Shown: positions 46,956 through 56,335, numbered from the stretch's first letter. The stretch is DNA of 64,000 nt from Gammaproteobacteria bacterium (GCA_009840525.1 VXNP01000125.1:1-64000), one strand, 5' to 3'. Numbers and translations are program-made. The notes: generated from the sequence alone by a model not told the origin.

Positions 46956-47336
46956 TCAGGCCCCGCCCATCTCCTCCAGCAGCCGCTCGAACTCTTCGCG
47001 CCGCTCCTGGTCCAGGCTGACCTCAAGGGTGAAGAGCTGGTATTCCTCCTCGGACATCCCGTGGGTCTCGTAGATCTCGGCGAGCCGCTGGTCCATCTCG
47101 GAGCGCAGTTCCTCCTTGCCGGGATCGTCGTGGACCACGGCGATCGCCTGGTTGAACTCCTCGCGGGCTTCAACCACCTCGATATGCACCTGGACGAAGA
47201 GCAGGAACCTCTCGTCGCTCGCACTCTCTGCCGGCGCCTCCTCCTGCTGGCCCTGTAGCGTCGAGGGCCCGAGGATGAACAGAGAGGCAAGCGCCAGCAG
47301 ACCACCCGGAATCGTGAGCCTCGGGGCCTTTCTCAT
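46956..47336 (-). CDS. DUF4168-like small exported protein
   Basis: 126-aa protein: signal peptide LTIPGGLLALASLFILGPST and a Glu/Gln-rich helical mature part (FLLFVQVHIEVVEAREEFNQ, then MSEEEYQLFTLEVSLDQERR) with the pattern of DUF4168, a small periplasmic helical domain of unknown function. ATG at 47336 with AAGGAGAG upstream. A promoter with direct repeats lies at 47445-47474. Confidence 0.7.
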   Translation of the reverse strand: MRKAPRLTIPGGLLALASLFILGPSTLQGQQEEAPAESASDERFLLFVQVHIEVVEAREEFNQAIAVVHDDPGKEELRSEMDQRLAEIYETHGMSEEEYQLFTLEVSLDQERREEFERLLEEMGGA

Positions 47337-47444
47337 CGCAGATACTCTCCTTCCGGCTACGCCTTCGTTCAGGCACGGATACGTGCCAAGCGGGGTACGA
47401 CGCGACAAGGTTCTCAAGCCCTGCCGCCACGACCAACGTACTAT

Positions 47445-47474
47445 ATTATCTTGTCTGGACTTGTCCGGAAACAA
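47445..47474 (-). promoter_or_regulatory. sigma70-like promoter with 10-bp direct repeats
   Basis: On the minus strand TTGTTT - 18 bases - GATAAT, in the only clearly AT-rich patch of the neighbourhood. The spacer overlaps a direct repeat read on the plus strand as CTTGTCTGGA (47450-47459) and CTTGTCCGGA (47460-47469), a possible activator or repressor site. Confidence 0.4.
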
Positions 47475-47574
47475 GCCCCGGTTGCGTTGACCGGAGCGGA
47501 TGATGATCTTGGGGCCGGATCGTTCCGTGCACGGACAGTGATGCCGGCGATGGAGCAGCGATTGGAGTGAGGCG

Positions 47575-47826
47575 ATGCCCGTCTACGAGTACGTTTGCAA
47601 CGATTGCGCGCGGCAGTTCGAGGTTCTCCTTCTGAGGCAGGAGACAGCGGTCTGTCCCTCATGCGGGAGCGCCGACCTGAAGCGGCTGCTGTCCGCACCC
47701 AAGGTCAAGTCCTCGTCGACACATGACCTGGCGATGCGCGCCGCGAAGAAGCGTGACCAGGCCCAGGCTTGGGAGCGGGTGAACGAACAGCGCAAATACG
47801 AGGAGAGTCACGACCGGCACGGCTGA
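47575..47826 (+). CDS. FmdB-family zinc-ribbon protein
   Basis: 83-aa protein starting MPVYEYVCNDCARQFEVL, with CNDC and CPSC about 20 residues apart, which form the FmdB/CxxC zinc ribbon. A charged C-terminal tail (about 50-83) follows. FmdB proteins are proposed regulators, but the role is not settled. 67 bases before the small cytochrome gene and on the same strand. Confidence 0.88.
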   Translation: MPVYEYVCNDCARQFEVLLLRQETAVCPSCGSADLKRLLSAPKVKSSSTHDLAMRAAKKRDQAQAWERVNEQRKYEESHDRHG

Positions 47827-47893
47827 GCCTGCCCGGTCCGGGGCGCGAAGCGAGGGCCCCACGAGAGTTACCGTGAACCGAAGAGGAGTAAAG

Positions 47894-48295
47894 ATGATCG
47901 CGAATGGAAAATGGGGCCTCGTCGCCGTGGGCATGCTGGTGATGGCCGCTGCCGTGCCTGCCACGGATTCCGGCGTCCCGCAGGCTCTGCCGGACGGCGT
48001 GACCGAAGAAATGGTGGAAGAAGGCAGGGCACTCTTTGCGAGCGACGCGCTGTGCTTCACCTGCCACGCGACCGGTGAGGGAGTCCCGAACCTGGGACCC
48101 AACCTGACCGACGACACCTGGCTCAACATCGAGGATCCCACTTCCTATGACCAGTTTGTGGAGCTGATCAACACGGGGGTCCCGATGCCCAAGGAACACA
48201 TGATCCCCATGGTGCCGCGCGCGGGCAGCCCCATCAACGACGAGCAGGTCAGGGCCGTCGCGGCGTTCGTCTGGACGCTGGCGAACGGAAGCTAG
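47894..48295 (+). CDS. small class I c-type cytochrome
   Basis: 133-aa periplasmic cytochrome: signal peptide KWGLVAVGMLVMAAAVPA, haem site CFTCH at about residues 54-58, probable axial Met in a Met-rich stretch (MPKEHMIPMVP, about 97-107), and the C-terminal helix VRAVAAFVWTLANG. ATG at 47894 preferred over GTG 47873 because AGAGGAG sits before it. A plausible electron carrier for the envelope haem proteins here; this is inference. Confidence 0.88.
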   Translation: MIANGKWGLVAVGMLVMAAAVPATDSGVPQALPDGVTEEMVEEGRALFASDALCFTCHATGEGVPNLGPNLTDDTWLNIEDPTSYDQFVELINTGVPMPKEHMIPMVPRAGSPINDEQVRAVAAFVWTLANGS

Positions 48296-48315
48296 ACCAC
48301 AAACCCCTGCGCGCT

Positions 48316-48396
48316 CCGCGGGTACACACGCGACCCGCGGGAAGAAAAAGGCCCGCCGCCTCTTCAGCCTGGAAGGGGCGGCGGGCTTTCTCTGTT
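48316..48396 (+). terminator. terminator after small cytochrome gene
   Basis: A first hairpin CCGCGGGT/ACCCGCGG (48316-48323, 48333-48340) is followed by a perfect stem GCCCGCCGCC/GGCGGCGGGC (48351-48360, 48377-48386) and TTTCTCTGTT. The second is a good intrinsic terminator. Confidence 0.75.
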
Positions 48397-48458
48397 GCCC
48401 GGCGCGTGACCTGTGTCACCCGCTCGGGGTGCGGGCGTCAGCGAGTGAGGGTCGCGGG

Positions 48459-49112
48459 TCAGCCCCCCATCCCCTCGCCGCGCTTCATGAAGCCCATGTG
48501 GGCGTTGGCCTGCTCGAGGCCACCCTCGCCCTCCTGCCAGCCGATGCGCCCGTCGCCGTTGGCATCGAGGCCGGAGACGAGCTGGCCAGCCACTTCCGCC
48601 ATCTCCTCGACCAGAGGCGCGGCGGCATCGGCAGACTCGGCTTCCTGAATCTGGGCGGCCAGCTCAAGAATGCGGTCGGCTCGCGCCACCGTGTTGTTGG
48701 CGGAGGTCGAGACGTGGGTCGAGTGCGTGCGGATGTTGTCGGTCGCGCCCTCGGAGTCGGCAGCCATGGAGATGTGGCGGACAGCTCCCGACGCAGCCTG
48801 CTTCACGCCGTAGCCGGCGCCGGGGCCGTTCTCCACGACGGTGGGATCGACGGCGTGCTGGACGTGGCCCGTATGACGCTTCATGGCGTCGAGGTCGGTC
48901 AGGTCACGCGCCGCCAGGCCCGCGTGCATGGCCGCAACCTCGGCCTCGGCGATGGCGGCAGGAAGCAGTCCCATCCCGTCGGGCGTGCCGCGGAACCCGT
49001 CCGCGACGTGTCCCATGTGAGCGTGTGCGGGGCTGTCCTGGGCGGCCGCGTCCGTCGCGAAACCGACCACGGCGAGCGCCATCAGGGTGATGGTGAATGG
49101 GTGTGCGCGCAT
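48459..49112 (-). CDS. exported His-rich protein with EF-hand
   Basis: 217-aa protein with signal peptide PFTITLMALAVVGFATDAAA. The mature start is His/Met-rich (HAHMGHVADGF). A canonical EF-hand loop DANGDGRIGWQE lies at about 182-193, followed by a helix. The middle is helical with many His (KRHTGHVQHA, HSTHVSTSANN). Possibly Ca or transition-metal responsive; no family recognised beyond the EF-hand. ATG at 49112 follows GGAGG. The 178 bases upstream, to 49290, hold nothing I could identify. Confidence 0.7.
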   Translation of the reverse strand: MRAHPFTITLMALAVVGFATDAAAQDSPAHAHMGHVADGFRGTPDGMGLLPAAIAEAEVAAMHAGLAARDLTDLDAMKRHTGHVQHAVDPTVVENGPGAGYGVKQAASGAVRHISMAADSEGATDNIRTHSTHVSTSANNTVARADRILELAAQIQEAESADAAAPLVEEMAEVAGQLVSGLDANGDGRIGWQEGEGGLEQANAHMGFMKRGEGMGG

Positions 49113-49290
49113 GGAATACCTCCGTGAAGAATGAAGGGGATGAATCTTCTGGTGAACGTGTGAAAGACTACCTGAAACCGGCGGCTTTCCCCGACGATTC
49201 CCGTCGCCGGAGACACCTGCAGGAAAATTGCATGTCTAGGCGTTGACAGGCAAGCAAGGGGATGTTGATGCGGTGATGCCCTGTTCTTCG

Positions 49291-50595
49291 CTATTCGAGG
49301 ATCCCAGGCTTCGTGTCGCGCAGGATGGCGAGGATGGCTTCGCGGTCGCCCGCGGACAGATGCGCGAAATCCCGCCCGCCCTCCTCGCCCCGGAGGATGC
49401 CGAGGATACGCGCGTCGACGTAGGCGCGTGCCTGGTCCGGGAGGGCGTCGTATTCAGGCGAGTGGATCAGGTAGCTCAGCGGGTGGCGGAAGAGCCGGGT
49501 GCGGAGATCCAGGTCGCGGAGGGAGCGGCCCTGCGCGTCCTGGTGACCGCCGGCCGTGAAGTCGGCGGCGAAGGTCGAGGTGCCCTCGATGGGGTCCTCC
49601 AGACGCGGGGTGCCCACGAAGAACAGGGCGCGCACCAGCGACTCGCCGAGGCCCTCGACCAGCCGGGTGGTTCGCGGCGACATCTCGCCGGGCGGCAATC
49701 CCGCCTGCTCGTCGTCGTGAAGGCGGGTGCGGACACGGTATCCGACCAGGGTGATGAGGTTTTGCACGGTAGTCTGGTGCTCGGCGACCAGCAGGGCCAC
49801 GATGTCGCTGTGGGGGCCGAGGTAGGGCGTGAGGTCGATGAGCTCGCTGAGATCCGTGACGTTGCCGCCCGCGGTCAGGGAGTCGCCTCTGCGGCCGAGG
49901 GCGACATTCCCCATGTGGAGCTGGTCGCCGTGCGTGCCGGTGACGTACCAGCCGCCCCAGCGTTCCCGGATGGGGGTGGTGTCGGTGGTGACCTGCCACA
50001 GCTCGTGGGAGGCCAGCTGGCCGTTCTCGTCGGTCGGCCCGGATCCCATGATGTGCCGGGGCACCCCGCCTCCGGTGAGCGAGTAGGAGTCGTGGCACTG
50101 GAGGCAAAGGCCGGTCTGGCGGCGGATGCGGGGCCCGTCCTCCCCGTCCGGCTCCAGGTTGTAGAAGACCGGTCCCAGTTCGGGGTCCTGGGCGGAGATT
50201 TCGAGGCCGTCCGCCCCCGGCGTCCAGGCGACGTAGACGCGGTCGTTGAAGTAGATGGCGCGCGGGGTTTCGGGCCAGATGAGGCGCGCCAGCAGGCTGG
50301 TCTTGGAGAAGACCAGCATCTGGGAGGAGACGGGAATGCGGAGTTCGCGCAGGATCGCGGCCAGATAGGCGCTCGGGCCCTCGCGGTCGAGGGTCACTTC
50401 TCCGCTCTCCAGGCTGCGGGCGAGGACGGCCACCGGGTCGGTGGTCTCGCCGGTTGCATAGGGGATGGTGGGGTATTGGGTGTCGTAGGGAAGCTGCGGG
50501 GTGGTGAGGATCGGAACGGGGGCGGCGGAGGTGCCCATCGGGATGGCAAGGGCGAACAGGATCGCAGCCGTGGCCAGGAAGCGGACGGACCTCAT
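49291..50595 (-). CDS. exported protein with single CxxCH haem site
   Basis: 434-aa protein with signal peptide FLATAAILFALAIPMGTSAA. One haem motif CLQCH lies at about residue 162-166, followed by GGGVPRHIMGSG. The rest is mixed and not recognised (YFNDRVYVAWTPG, then EHQTTVQNLITLVGYRVRTR). Similar monoheme proteins of unknown function occur in Planctomycetes and Acidobacteria. The ATG overlaps the stop of the upstream amidohydrolase gene (ATGA), so the two are translationally coupled. Confidence 0.75.
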   Translation of the reverse strand: MRSVRFLATAAILFALAIPMGTSAAPVPILTTPQLPYDTQYPTIPYATGETTDPVAVLARSLESGEVTLDREGPSAYLAAILRELRIPVSSQMLVFSKTSLLARLIWPETPRAIYFNDRVYVAWTPGADGLEISAQDPELGPVFYNLEPDGEDGPRIRRQTGLCLQCHDSYSLTGGGVPRHIMGSGPTDENGQLASHELWQVTTDTTPIRERWGGWYVTGTHGDQLHMGNVALGRRGDSLTAGGNVTDLSELIDLTPYLGPHSDIVALLVAEHQTTVQNLITLVGYRVRTRLHDDEQAGLPPGEMSPRTTRLVEGLGESLVRALFFVGTPRLEDPIEGTSTFAADFTAGGHQDAQGRSLRDLDLRTRLFRHPLSYLIHSPEYDALPDQARAYVDARILGILRGEEGGRDFAHLSAGDREAILAILRDTKPGILE

Positions 50596-51842
50596 CGCGT
50601 GATCGCGCCGTAGGGCCGCCCGGCCCGCATGGCCGCGTACGGCACCAGGCGCCGTGAGGCCGTCCTGCGCTTGCCCCCCGAGTCCACCAGCTCGTAGTCG
50701 CCCTCCACCATCTGGAAGACCGAGAGATCCGCCACGGCGCCCTCGCGCAGAGTGCCCAGTTCCTGTCCGAAGTCGAAGATGCCCGCGGGGGTGGAGGTGG
50801 CGCAGCGGATCACGTCCTCCAGCGACATGCCCATGTGCAGGAACTTGGTCAGGGTGGTGGGCAGGCCGAACACCGGGCCGAGCGCGTTGCCACGATGCAC
50901 GTCGCTGGAGATGGCGGCGAGCCGGATGCCCTGGCCGAGGGCGCGCTCGGCGACGTCGAAATCCAGGTTTCCGCGGCCGTGGCCGATGTCGAGGTGGATG
51001 CCCCGCTCAACGGCCTCCAGCACCTCCCGGTAGACGTTGCCGGCATCGTCGAGGATGCTCCTGGTGCGCCGCAGAGCGTGGGTCACCACGTCACCAGGGC
51101 GGAGCATCTCCAGGATGCGTGGGAGGGGAGAGGTTTGTCCGCCGATGTGCACCATGATGGGTACGCCGGCGCCCTCCGCGGCCAACCTGGTGAGGCGCAT
51201 GACCTCGAGGTCGTCGCCGCCCGGTATCCCGGCCAGCATGCGCACCTTGAGGCCCACGATCACGTCCCGGTTGGCCTCCACGGTCGCGACGATGGCGTCC
51301 GGGTCGATGTACGCGAGGTCGGCCAGTTCGTTGGAGATGGTCATGCCCGGGCTGGACACGTTGAGGAGGGCGAACACGCGCGTTCGCGCGGGCGCCGCCA
51401 CGTAGGTCCTGAAACCCGGGAAGGTGGTGGCGCCCGACGAGCCGGCGTCGACAACGGTGGTGACCCCCTTGGCGATCCCCACCACGTCCGGCTCGATGGA
51501 GACGCCCGAGACTCCGTCGTAGACGTGCGTATGGATGTCGATCAGGCCCGGAGTGACGATCATCCCGTGCGCGCGCACCACCTGGCGGCCTTCGCTCTCG
51601 GCGATGCGCTCGGCCACCTGCGCCACCCGCCCGGCGGTGATGCCGATGTCGCGCCGCGCGTCGATCCCCTCGGCCGGGTCGATCAGCCGGCCACCTACCA
51701 CCACCGTGTCGAACCGGCGTTCCTGCCACGGCCGCAGCGGGAACGGAAGCGCCAGCGCGAGTCCCGCGCTCGCGGCGCCGGCGACGAACCGGCGGCGCGT
51801 GAGCCCGGAACCGGGTGGAGATGGCGGCGGCGCGTTGATCAC
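50592..51842 (-). CDS. Tat-exported amidohydrolase/deacetylase-family metal hydrolase
   Basis: 416-aa amidohydrolase. Tat signal TRRRFVAGAASAGLALALPF, then the TIM-barrel core: HxH in PGLIDIHTHVYDG (about 99-101), a possible bridging Lys in VGLKVRM, His in IMVHIGG and in LDIGHG, and the terminal metal Asp in AISSDVH. This resembles the deacetylase/dihydroorotase-like branch (Atu3266-type). The substrate is not known and a periplasmic location is unusual for the branch. GTG start. The stop overlaps the next gene by four bases. Confidence 0.83.
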   Translation of the reverse strand: MINAPPPSPPGSGLTRRRFVAGAASAGLALALPFPLRPWQERRFDTVVVGGRLIDPAEGIDARRDIGITAGRVAQVAERIAESEGRQVVRAHGMIVTPGLIDIHTHVYDGVSGVSIEPDVVGIAKGVTTVVDAGSSGATTFPGFRTYVAAPARTRVFALLNVSSPGMTISNELADLAYIDPDAIVATVEANRDVIVGLKVRMLAGIPGGDDLEVMRLTRLAAEGAGVPIMVHIGGQTSPLPRILEMLRPGDVVTHALRRTRSILDDAGNVYREVLEAVERGIHLDIGHGRGNLDFDVAERALGQGIRLAAISSDVHRGNALGPVFGLPTTLTKFLHMGMSLEDVIRCATSTPAGIFDFGQELGTLREGAVADLSVFQMVEGDYELVDSGGKRRTASRRLVPYAAMRAGRPYGAITR

Positions 51843-51893
51843 TGCAGGGCCTCCCAGCTCAGTCGTCGGGACACAACCGGCAATATACGCGAA

Positions 51894-51929
51894 GCGGCTG
51901 CCGAAAGCCCGAAGGCTCCCGGCAGCCGC
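51894..51929 (-). terminator. hairpin after SusD 2
   Basis: Perfect 10-bp stem GCGGCTGCCG (51894-51903) / CGGCAGCCGC (51920-51929), extended imperfectly inwards, 30 bases beyond the SusD stop. No strong T run. Confidence 0.5.
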
Positions 51930-51959
51930 CGGTCCAGCCCTTGTCCCGTCAGCGACCGA

Positions 51960-53330
51960 TCAGCCGCCGATAGTGGGAATGTTGTCGTTACGCTCACGCT
52001 CCGAGTTGGGAACGTCGAAGCAGAGGCGCACCTGGCCGTTGATGATTGTCCCGCGCGGCGTATCGGGATCGTTGAACATCCTGGGTTCGACGGCCGCGAA
52101 GTCGGGGAGCTCGAGGTCACCCGGCGTGTTGTTCTCCTCCCAGCGGCGCTGATCGCCCAGCGTGCGGGCCTCCAGGAAGAGCTCGATCGCCCGCTCGCGC
52201 TTGAGGTACGTCCAGGCCCCTTCCAGGCTCATCGCATCCCGCGGCGCCAGCGGCGTGCCGCCCGCATGCAGCATGGTCTCGTCGGTGGTGTAGGTGGCCC
52301 GCAGGTTGTTGATGATGGTCATCGCCGCCTGCCAGTTGCCATTCGTCAACTGGGCCTCGGCTTCGATGAGCCGCATCTCCCGGCCGCTGGCGACGTTGTA
52401 CGAGTCGCTGGGATCGTCGTACTTGGTCTGGTTGAACCACGGCGTCTGCCCGTAGTCTCCCAGTGCGGCGTTCGACCACGGGTTCAGCGGGTCATCGAAC
52501 CATTCCGTGCGCGGGTCCCCGGTCTCCTGGTAGTAGCCGGACGCGCGATTGGCGCCGTCTGCGGCCGACGGGTCGAACTGCGGTCCGTAGTGGGTGTTCC
52601 ACATGGTGAAGGCCAGGTAGGGTTCCCTCGCGTTGGCCCACTGCGGAGTATTGCGCGTGGTTGCGACGGCGCCGTCCGACAGGACCACGTACTCGAAGCT
52701 GTTGGGGACGCCGCCCGCGTCCGCGGCCGCACCGCCCCAGTCACCCAGGAAGGCGCGCACCGACGCGCGGCCCGCCGTGGCCGCCATCCTCAGGGTTTCG
52801 TTGGGATTCAGGGCCAAGGCGGCGTTGAACTGCTCCTCGGCCCGCCTCAGGTAGTCCGACCCGGGGAGCAGCCCCGAACCGTTGATGACCGCCTCGCACC
52901 AGTTCTCGCCCAGAAGCCGGTTCGAGAACCCGGCCCAGACGTTGGCCTGCGCGACGACATCGGCATCGACGTCCTGGTCCGCAAACAGATCGAGGGCGGT
53001 CTCGGCGATGAAGCGGGCCTGCTGGGCGTCGTTGAAGTATCCGCCATATGAGCCCTGCTCGATGTGCCCGGCCTGGGCGACGACGCTGTGTCCATAGGCG
53101 CCGGTCTGACCCCCCGGCATGAGTTGCCGGGTCACGATTGCGCCCGTATACCCGATCCAGCCGATGGCCTCGTTGAGCCGGCGCTGGGAACCGTTGACCA
53201 GCCCTTCGCGGGACTCCTCCTCTACCAGGAACTCGTCCTGGATGGGGCCCGGGTTGATGACTTCGCAAGCGGCGATCCCGAACAGGGTCGCCACGAGGGT
53301 CGCACTTCTGATTGTGTTCTTCGCGTTCAT
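51960..53330 (-). CDS. SusD/RagB-family outer-membrane lipoprotein 2
   Basis: 456-aa SusD-like lipoprotein: leader RSATLVATLFGIAAC gives the lipobox, followed by EVINPGPIQDEF. SusD helical repeats, and the C-terminal signature AWTYLKRERAIELFLEARTL(GDQRRWEE). ATG at 53330 follows GGGAGGG. It begins 14 bases after the SusC stop, closer than in pair 1. The longer frame to 53630 is antisense-like overlap with SusC. Confidence 0.92.
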   Translation of the reverse strand: MNAKNTIRSATLVATLFGIAACEVINPGPIQDEFLVEEESREGLVNGSQRRLNEAIGWIGYTGAIVTRQLMPGGQTGAYGHSVVAQAGHIEQGSYGGYFNDAQQARFIAETALDLFADQDVDADVVAQANVWAGFSNRLLGENWCEAVINGSGLLPGSDYLRRAEEQFNAALALNPNETLRMAATAGRASVRAFLGDWGGAAADAGGVPNSFEYVVLSDGAVATTRNTPQWANAREPYLAFTMWNTHYGPQFDPSAADGANRASGYYQETGDPRTEWFDDPLNPWSNAALGDYGQTPWFNQTKYDDPSDSYNVASGREMRLIEAEAQLTNGNWQAAMTIINNLRATYTTDETMLHAGGTPLAPRDAMSLEGAWTYLKRERAIELFLEARTLGDQRRWEENNTPGDLELPDFAAVEPRMFNDPDTPRGTIINGQVRLCFDVPNSERERNDNIPTIGG

Positions 53331-53344
53331 GTTTTTCCCTCCCC

Positions 53345-56335
53345 TTAGAACGTGATCCGGAGGGACGCGTGCAGCGTGATCGGCGCCGGCACGGACTCTT
53401 CGAAGCCGTAGCCCCCCTGGGTCTGGTTGGCCGGGGGATCGGCGGTCAACTCGGGATCCATGAACGGCATCTCCGCCATCCAGAGGTAGGAGTTGCGCAG
53501 CGCGAGGGTGAAGGTGGCGTTGCTCACCCGCTCCGGCATGATCGCGTCCACGGGAATGGTGGCGGCGACGGAGCGCAGCTTGAAGAAGTCGCCCTTCCAC
53601 ATGTAGCCCTCGCCTTCCCTTCGGTTGCAACGGGCACGGTAGATGGCGGGCGTGTCGTCGCGGAGGTCAATGCCGCCGGCCCAGTCCGTGTACCAGGGGT
53701 AGCAAAGATGCGAGCGGACGCTCCGCGAGATGGACCAGACGGCCTCGTTCATGTAGAAGCCGCCTTTGAATTCACCGGCTGCGGAGAGGGTGATGTTGCC
53801 CGGCGTGCGCACCGCCAGATTCCCGTTGATGAAGGTGGTGGGCAGGTTGGGGCCGTAGTTGTGCCCGTGCACATCCTGACCGCCTGACGCGTTCGCCTGC
53901 ACCTCGGAGCATACCTCCGGGCCCGGGCAGTAGTCGGGGGCCGCGATCTCGTCCGGATTCTGCACCAGGTAATCGCGCATGTTGCGCACCGGACAGCCTT
54001 CGTCGCCGTTCGGTCCGCAGTCCATGCGGAGCGAGTTGGTCCAGGGAATGCCCAGTTCCAGCACCTTGGAGTTGTTGGTGGTCAGCGAGCCGCCGACGTC
54101 AACGCCCCAGGTCCGCGTGTCGAGCAGCGTGGCGCCCAACTCAAGCTCGATCCCCTGGTTCTGGATACTGCCGATGTTGGTGAGCTGGCTGTTGGTGAAG
54201 CCGTTGGAGGGAATCTGGGGAACGTTCAGGAGCGCGTCCCGGGTGACCTGACGGTAGAACGTGAAGATGGTCGTGAGGCGGTCGCCCAGCCACGACGCGT
54301 CGAACCCGGCCTCGATCTCCTCTGTCACCTCGGGTCCGACCTCGTCGTTGCCGACGTTGGCGGGCACGAACGCCGGCACGCCGGCCAGTCCCGCCGGATT
54401 CCAGGTGCGCACGGCGTCGAAGGCGCCGGGGGCGCGTCCCGACTGACCGAAGGCGGCGCGCAGCTTGAACTCGCCCAGATCCGGCCAGAAGGACTCATCC
54501 GAGATGATCCAGGATCCGCTCAGCTTCGGGTACACCTGCAGGCCGAAACCCTTGCCGAAGGCGCTGTTGCCGTCCACCCGCGTCCCCACGGTGATGAAGT
54601 AGCGGTCGGAGATGTCGAAGACGTTCTGAAAGAAGAAACCGGCGTTCCAGATCTTGGAACGGGTCTCGAACGCCTGGGTCTCGGCGGCGGAGTTCAGGGT
54701 CGGGTCCGCGGCGCCGGGGAAGTTCTCCCCGAACCCCTCGACGTTGCGGTCGTCGTCCCCGATGGCCTGCCCGCCCCAGGAGAAGCTCGAGCCGATCGAG
54801 CCGGTCAGGTCGAAGGTGTAGGTACCGACGTAGTCGAAGGAGAGTACGCGGTTCTGGAAGGTGTTGTTGAGAAGCGATCCGAGGGGCACCTGGCGCCACG
54901 CGTAGGGGCGCAGGTTGCGGTGCTCCCGGCTGGACCAGTCGTAACCGATCGTGAAGCGGTTGGTCATCCGGTCCAGAGGCTCGTAGGTGATGGTCGCGCC
55001 GGTGGTCAGCCGCTCGATGTCCTCGGCCAGATCCTGGTCCATCAACACGTTCAGCACTTCGGGGTCCCCGGTGCCGAAGTAGTTGCGCTCGGCCCGGAAG
55101 GCGTTGAGGGTGATGCCCTGGGCGTTGTTCTGCCCGGCGGTCATCGTGAGGGCGTTCCTGGCGTACGAGGTGTTCCACTGAACCGTGAGGTTGTTCGCCG
55201 GCGTGAAGGTGAAGTTCGCGCGCGTGTTGTACTTCCTCTGACTGTCGTTGGTCATGTAGCCCTGCTCGTCCAGGAACCCCCCGGACACGAAATACTGCAG
55301 GTCCTGCCGGCCGCCGCGCACGGAAAGCGAGTAGTCCGTGGTGAACGGCGAGCCCGGATGGTATTGGCCACACGAGAACGGCCCGGTGCAGAGCCAGGGC
55401 CCCATGTTGATGTAGGGATCGGCGTTGTCGACATCCACGCCGAACTTGCGGCTCCAGGCGCTTCCGGCCTTCACTTCGGCCGTCCACACGGGCGCCCCTG
55501 CGGCCCCTCTCCTGGTGAAGATCTGGATGACCCCCGCGGAGGCCTCGGTGCCATACAGCGTGGTGGCCGCCGAACCCTTGATGACCTCGATGCGCTCGAT
55601 GTCGGCCGGGTTGATGTTGTCGAGCGGGCTGACGGCGATGTTGCCGCTGCGCCCGCCCCGGCGGTCCGGCGGGTTCGCGTCGGGGAGCGGATCGCTGCGC
55701 ATGCGTACCCCGTCGATGTAGACCAGCGGGTGGTTGGAGAGCGACACGCTGCTCTGCCCGCGCAGGCGGATGATCTTCGCCTGGCCGATGCCACCGCCGC
55801 CGTAGACCTCCAGCCCGGGCGCCTGCGACTGCAGGAGATCGGAGACCAGGACCGGACGGTCGGGAACCTCGGCGACGTTGATCTGGGCGATGGTGTTGCC
55901 GATCTCGCGCTGGCGGGCGGCGCCTGCGGTGCCGGTCACGACGATCTCGTCGAGGCCGAGCGCCTCCTCGGTCAGGGTGAAATCCTGAACCACGGTCTCG
56001 CCGGCGGCGACGGTGATCTGCGCGATGCTCGAACCCAGGCCGATGCGCTCGGCGCGCATCTCGTAGGTGCCCGGCGGCACGTTCAGCAGAACGTAGCGCC
56101 CGTTACCGCGGGTCAGGGTTCCGATGCCGGCGTCGGTCAGGAACACCTGGACCTCGCCGAGGGCCGCGCCGGAACCTTCTTCGGTGACCTGGCCAGTGAC
56201 GCGGCCAGGCTCCTGCGCCGCCGCGGGAAGCGCCGAGATCAGCCCCCCGGCCACGAGCAGCATGGCCGGAAGTGCGATCCGACGCCGACCTGGCGACCGG
56301 GCGGTGGTTGGGTTTGCGAACCTTCGATTCTTCAT
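53345..56335 (-). CDS. SusC/RagA-family TonB-linked outer-membrane receptor 2
   Basis: 996-aa SusC-like receptor. A signal peptide with an Arg-rich n-region (RRRIALPAMLLVAGGLISAL), a carboxypeptidase-regulatory domain (VTGQVTEEGSGAALGEVQVF to RAERIGLG), a plug (PLVYIDGVRMRSDP, IERIEVIKGSAATTLYGTEA) and the barrel to a C-terminal LHASLRITF. The ATG at 56335 has GGAGG at 5 bases. It forms an operon with SusD 2. The lipoprotein at 56557 lies 221 bases upstream on the same strand, as in pair 1. Confidence 0.93.
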   Translation of the reverse strand: MKNRRFANPTTARSPGRRRIALPAMLLVAGGLISALPAAAQEPGRVTGQVTEEGSGAALGEVQVFLTDAGIGTLTRGNGRYVLLNVPPGTYEMRAERIGLGSSIAQITVAAGETVVQDFTLTEEALGLDEIVVTGTAGAARQREIGNTIAQINVAEVPDRPVLVSDLLQSQAPGLEVYGGGGIGQAKIIRLRGQSSVSLSNHPLVYIDGVRMRSDPLPDANPPDRRGGRSGNIAVSPLDNINPADIERIEVIKGSAATTLYGTEASAGVIQIFTRRGAAGAPVWTAEVKAGSAWSRKFGVDVDNADPYINMGPWLCTGPFSCGQYHPGSPFTTDYSLSVRGGRQDLQYFVSGGFLDEQGYMTNDSQRKYNTRANFTFTPANNLTVQWNTSYARNALTMTAGQNNAQGITLNAFRAERNYFGTGDPEVLNVLMDQDLAEDIERLTTGATITYEPLDRMTNRFTIGYDWSSREHRNLRPYAWRQVPLGSLLNNTFQNRVLSFDYVGTYTFDLTGSIGSSFSWGGQAIGDDDRNVEGFGENFPGAADPTLNSAAETQAFETRSKIWNAGFFFQNVFDISDRYFITVGTRVDGNSAFGKGFGLQVYPKLSGSWIISDESFWPDLGEFKLRAAFGQSGRAPGAFDAVRTWNPAGLAGVPAFVPANVGNDEVGPEVTEEIEAGFDASWLGDRLTTIFTFYRQVTRDALLNVPQIPSNGFTNSQLTNIGSIQNQGIELELGATLLDTRTWGVDVGGSLTTNNSKVLELGIPWTNSLRMDCGPNGDEGCPVRNMRDYLVQNPDEIAAPDYCPGPEVCSEVQANASGGQDVHGHNYGPNLPTTFINGNLAVRTPGNITLSAAGEFKGGFYMNEAVWSISRSVRSHLCYPWYTDWAGGIDLRDDTPAIYRARCNRREGEGYMWKGDFFKLRSVAATIPVDAIMPERVSNATFTLALRNSYLWMAEMPFMDPELTADPPANQTQGGYGFEESVPAPITLHASLRITF

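Noticed and set aside
50835-53051. 738-aa plus-strand frame over amidohydrolase and SusD 2
   Set aside because: It crosses two well-supported minus-strand genes and has no recognisable domain.
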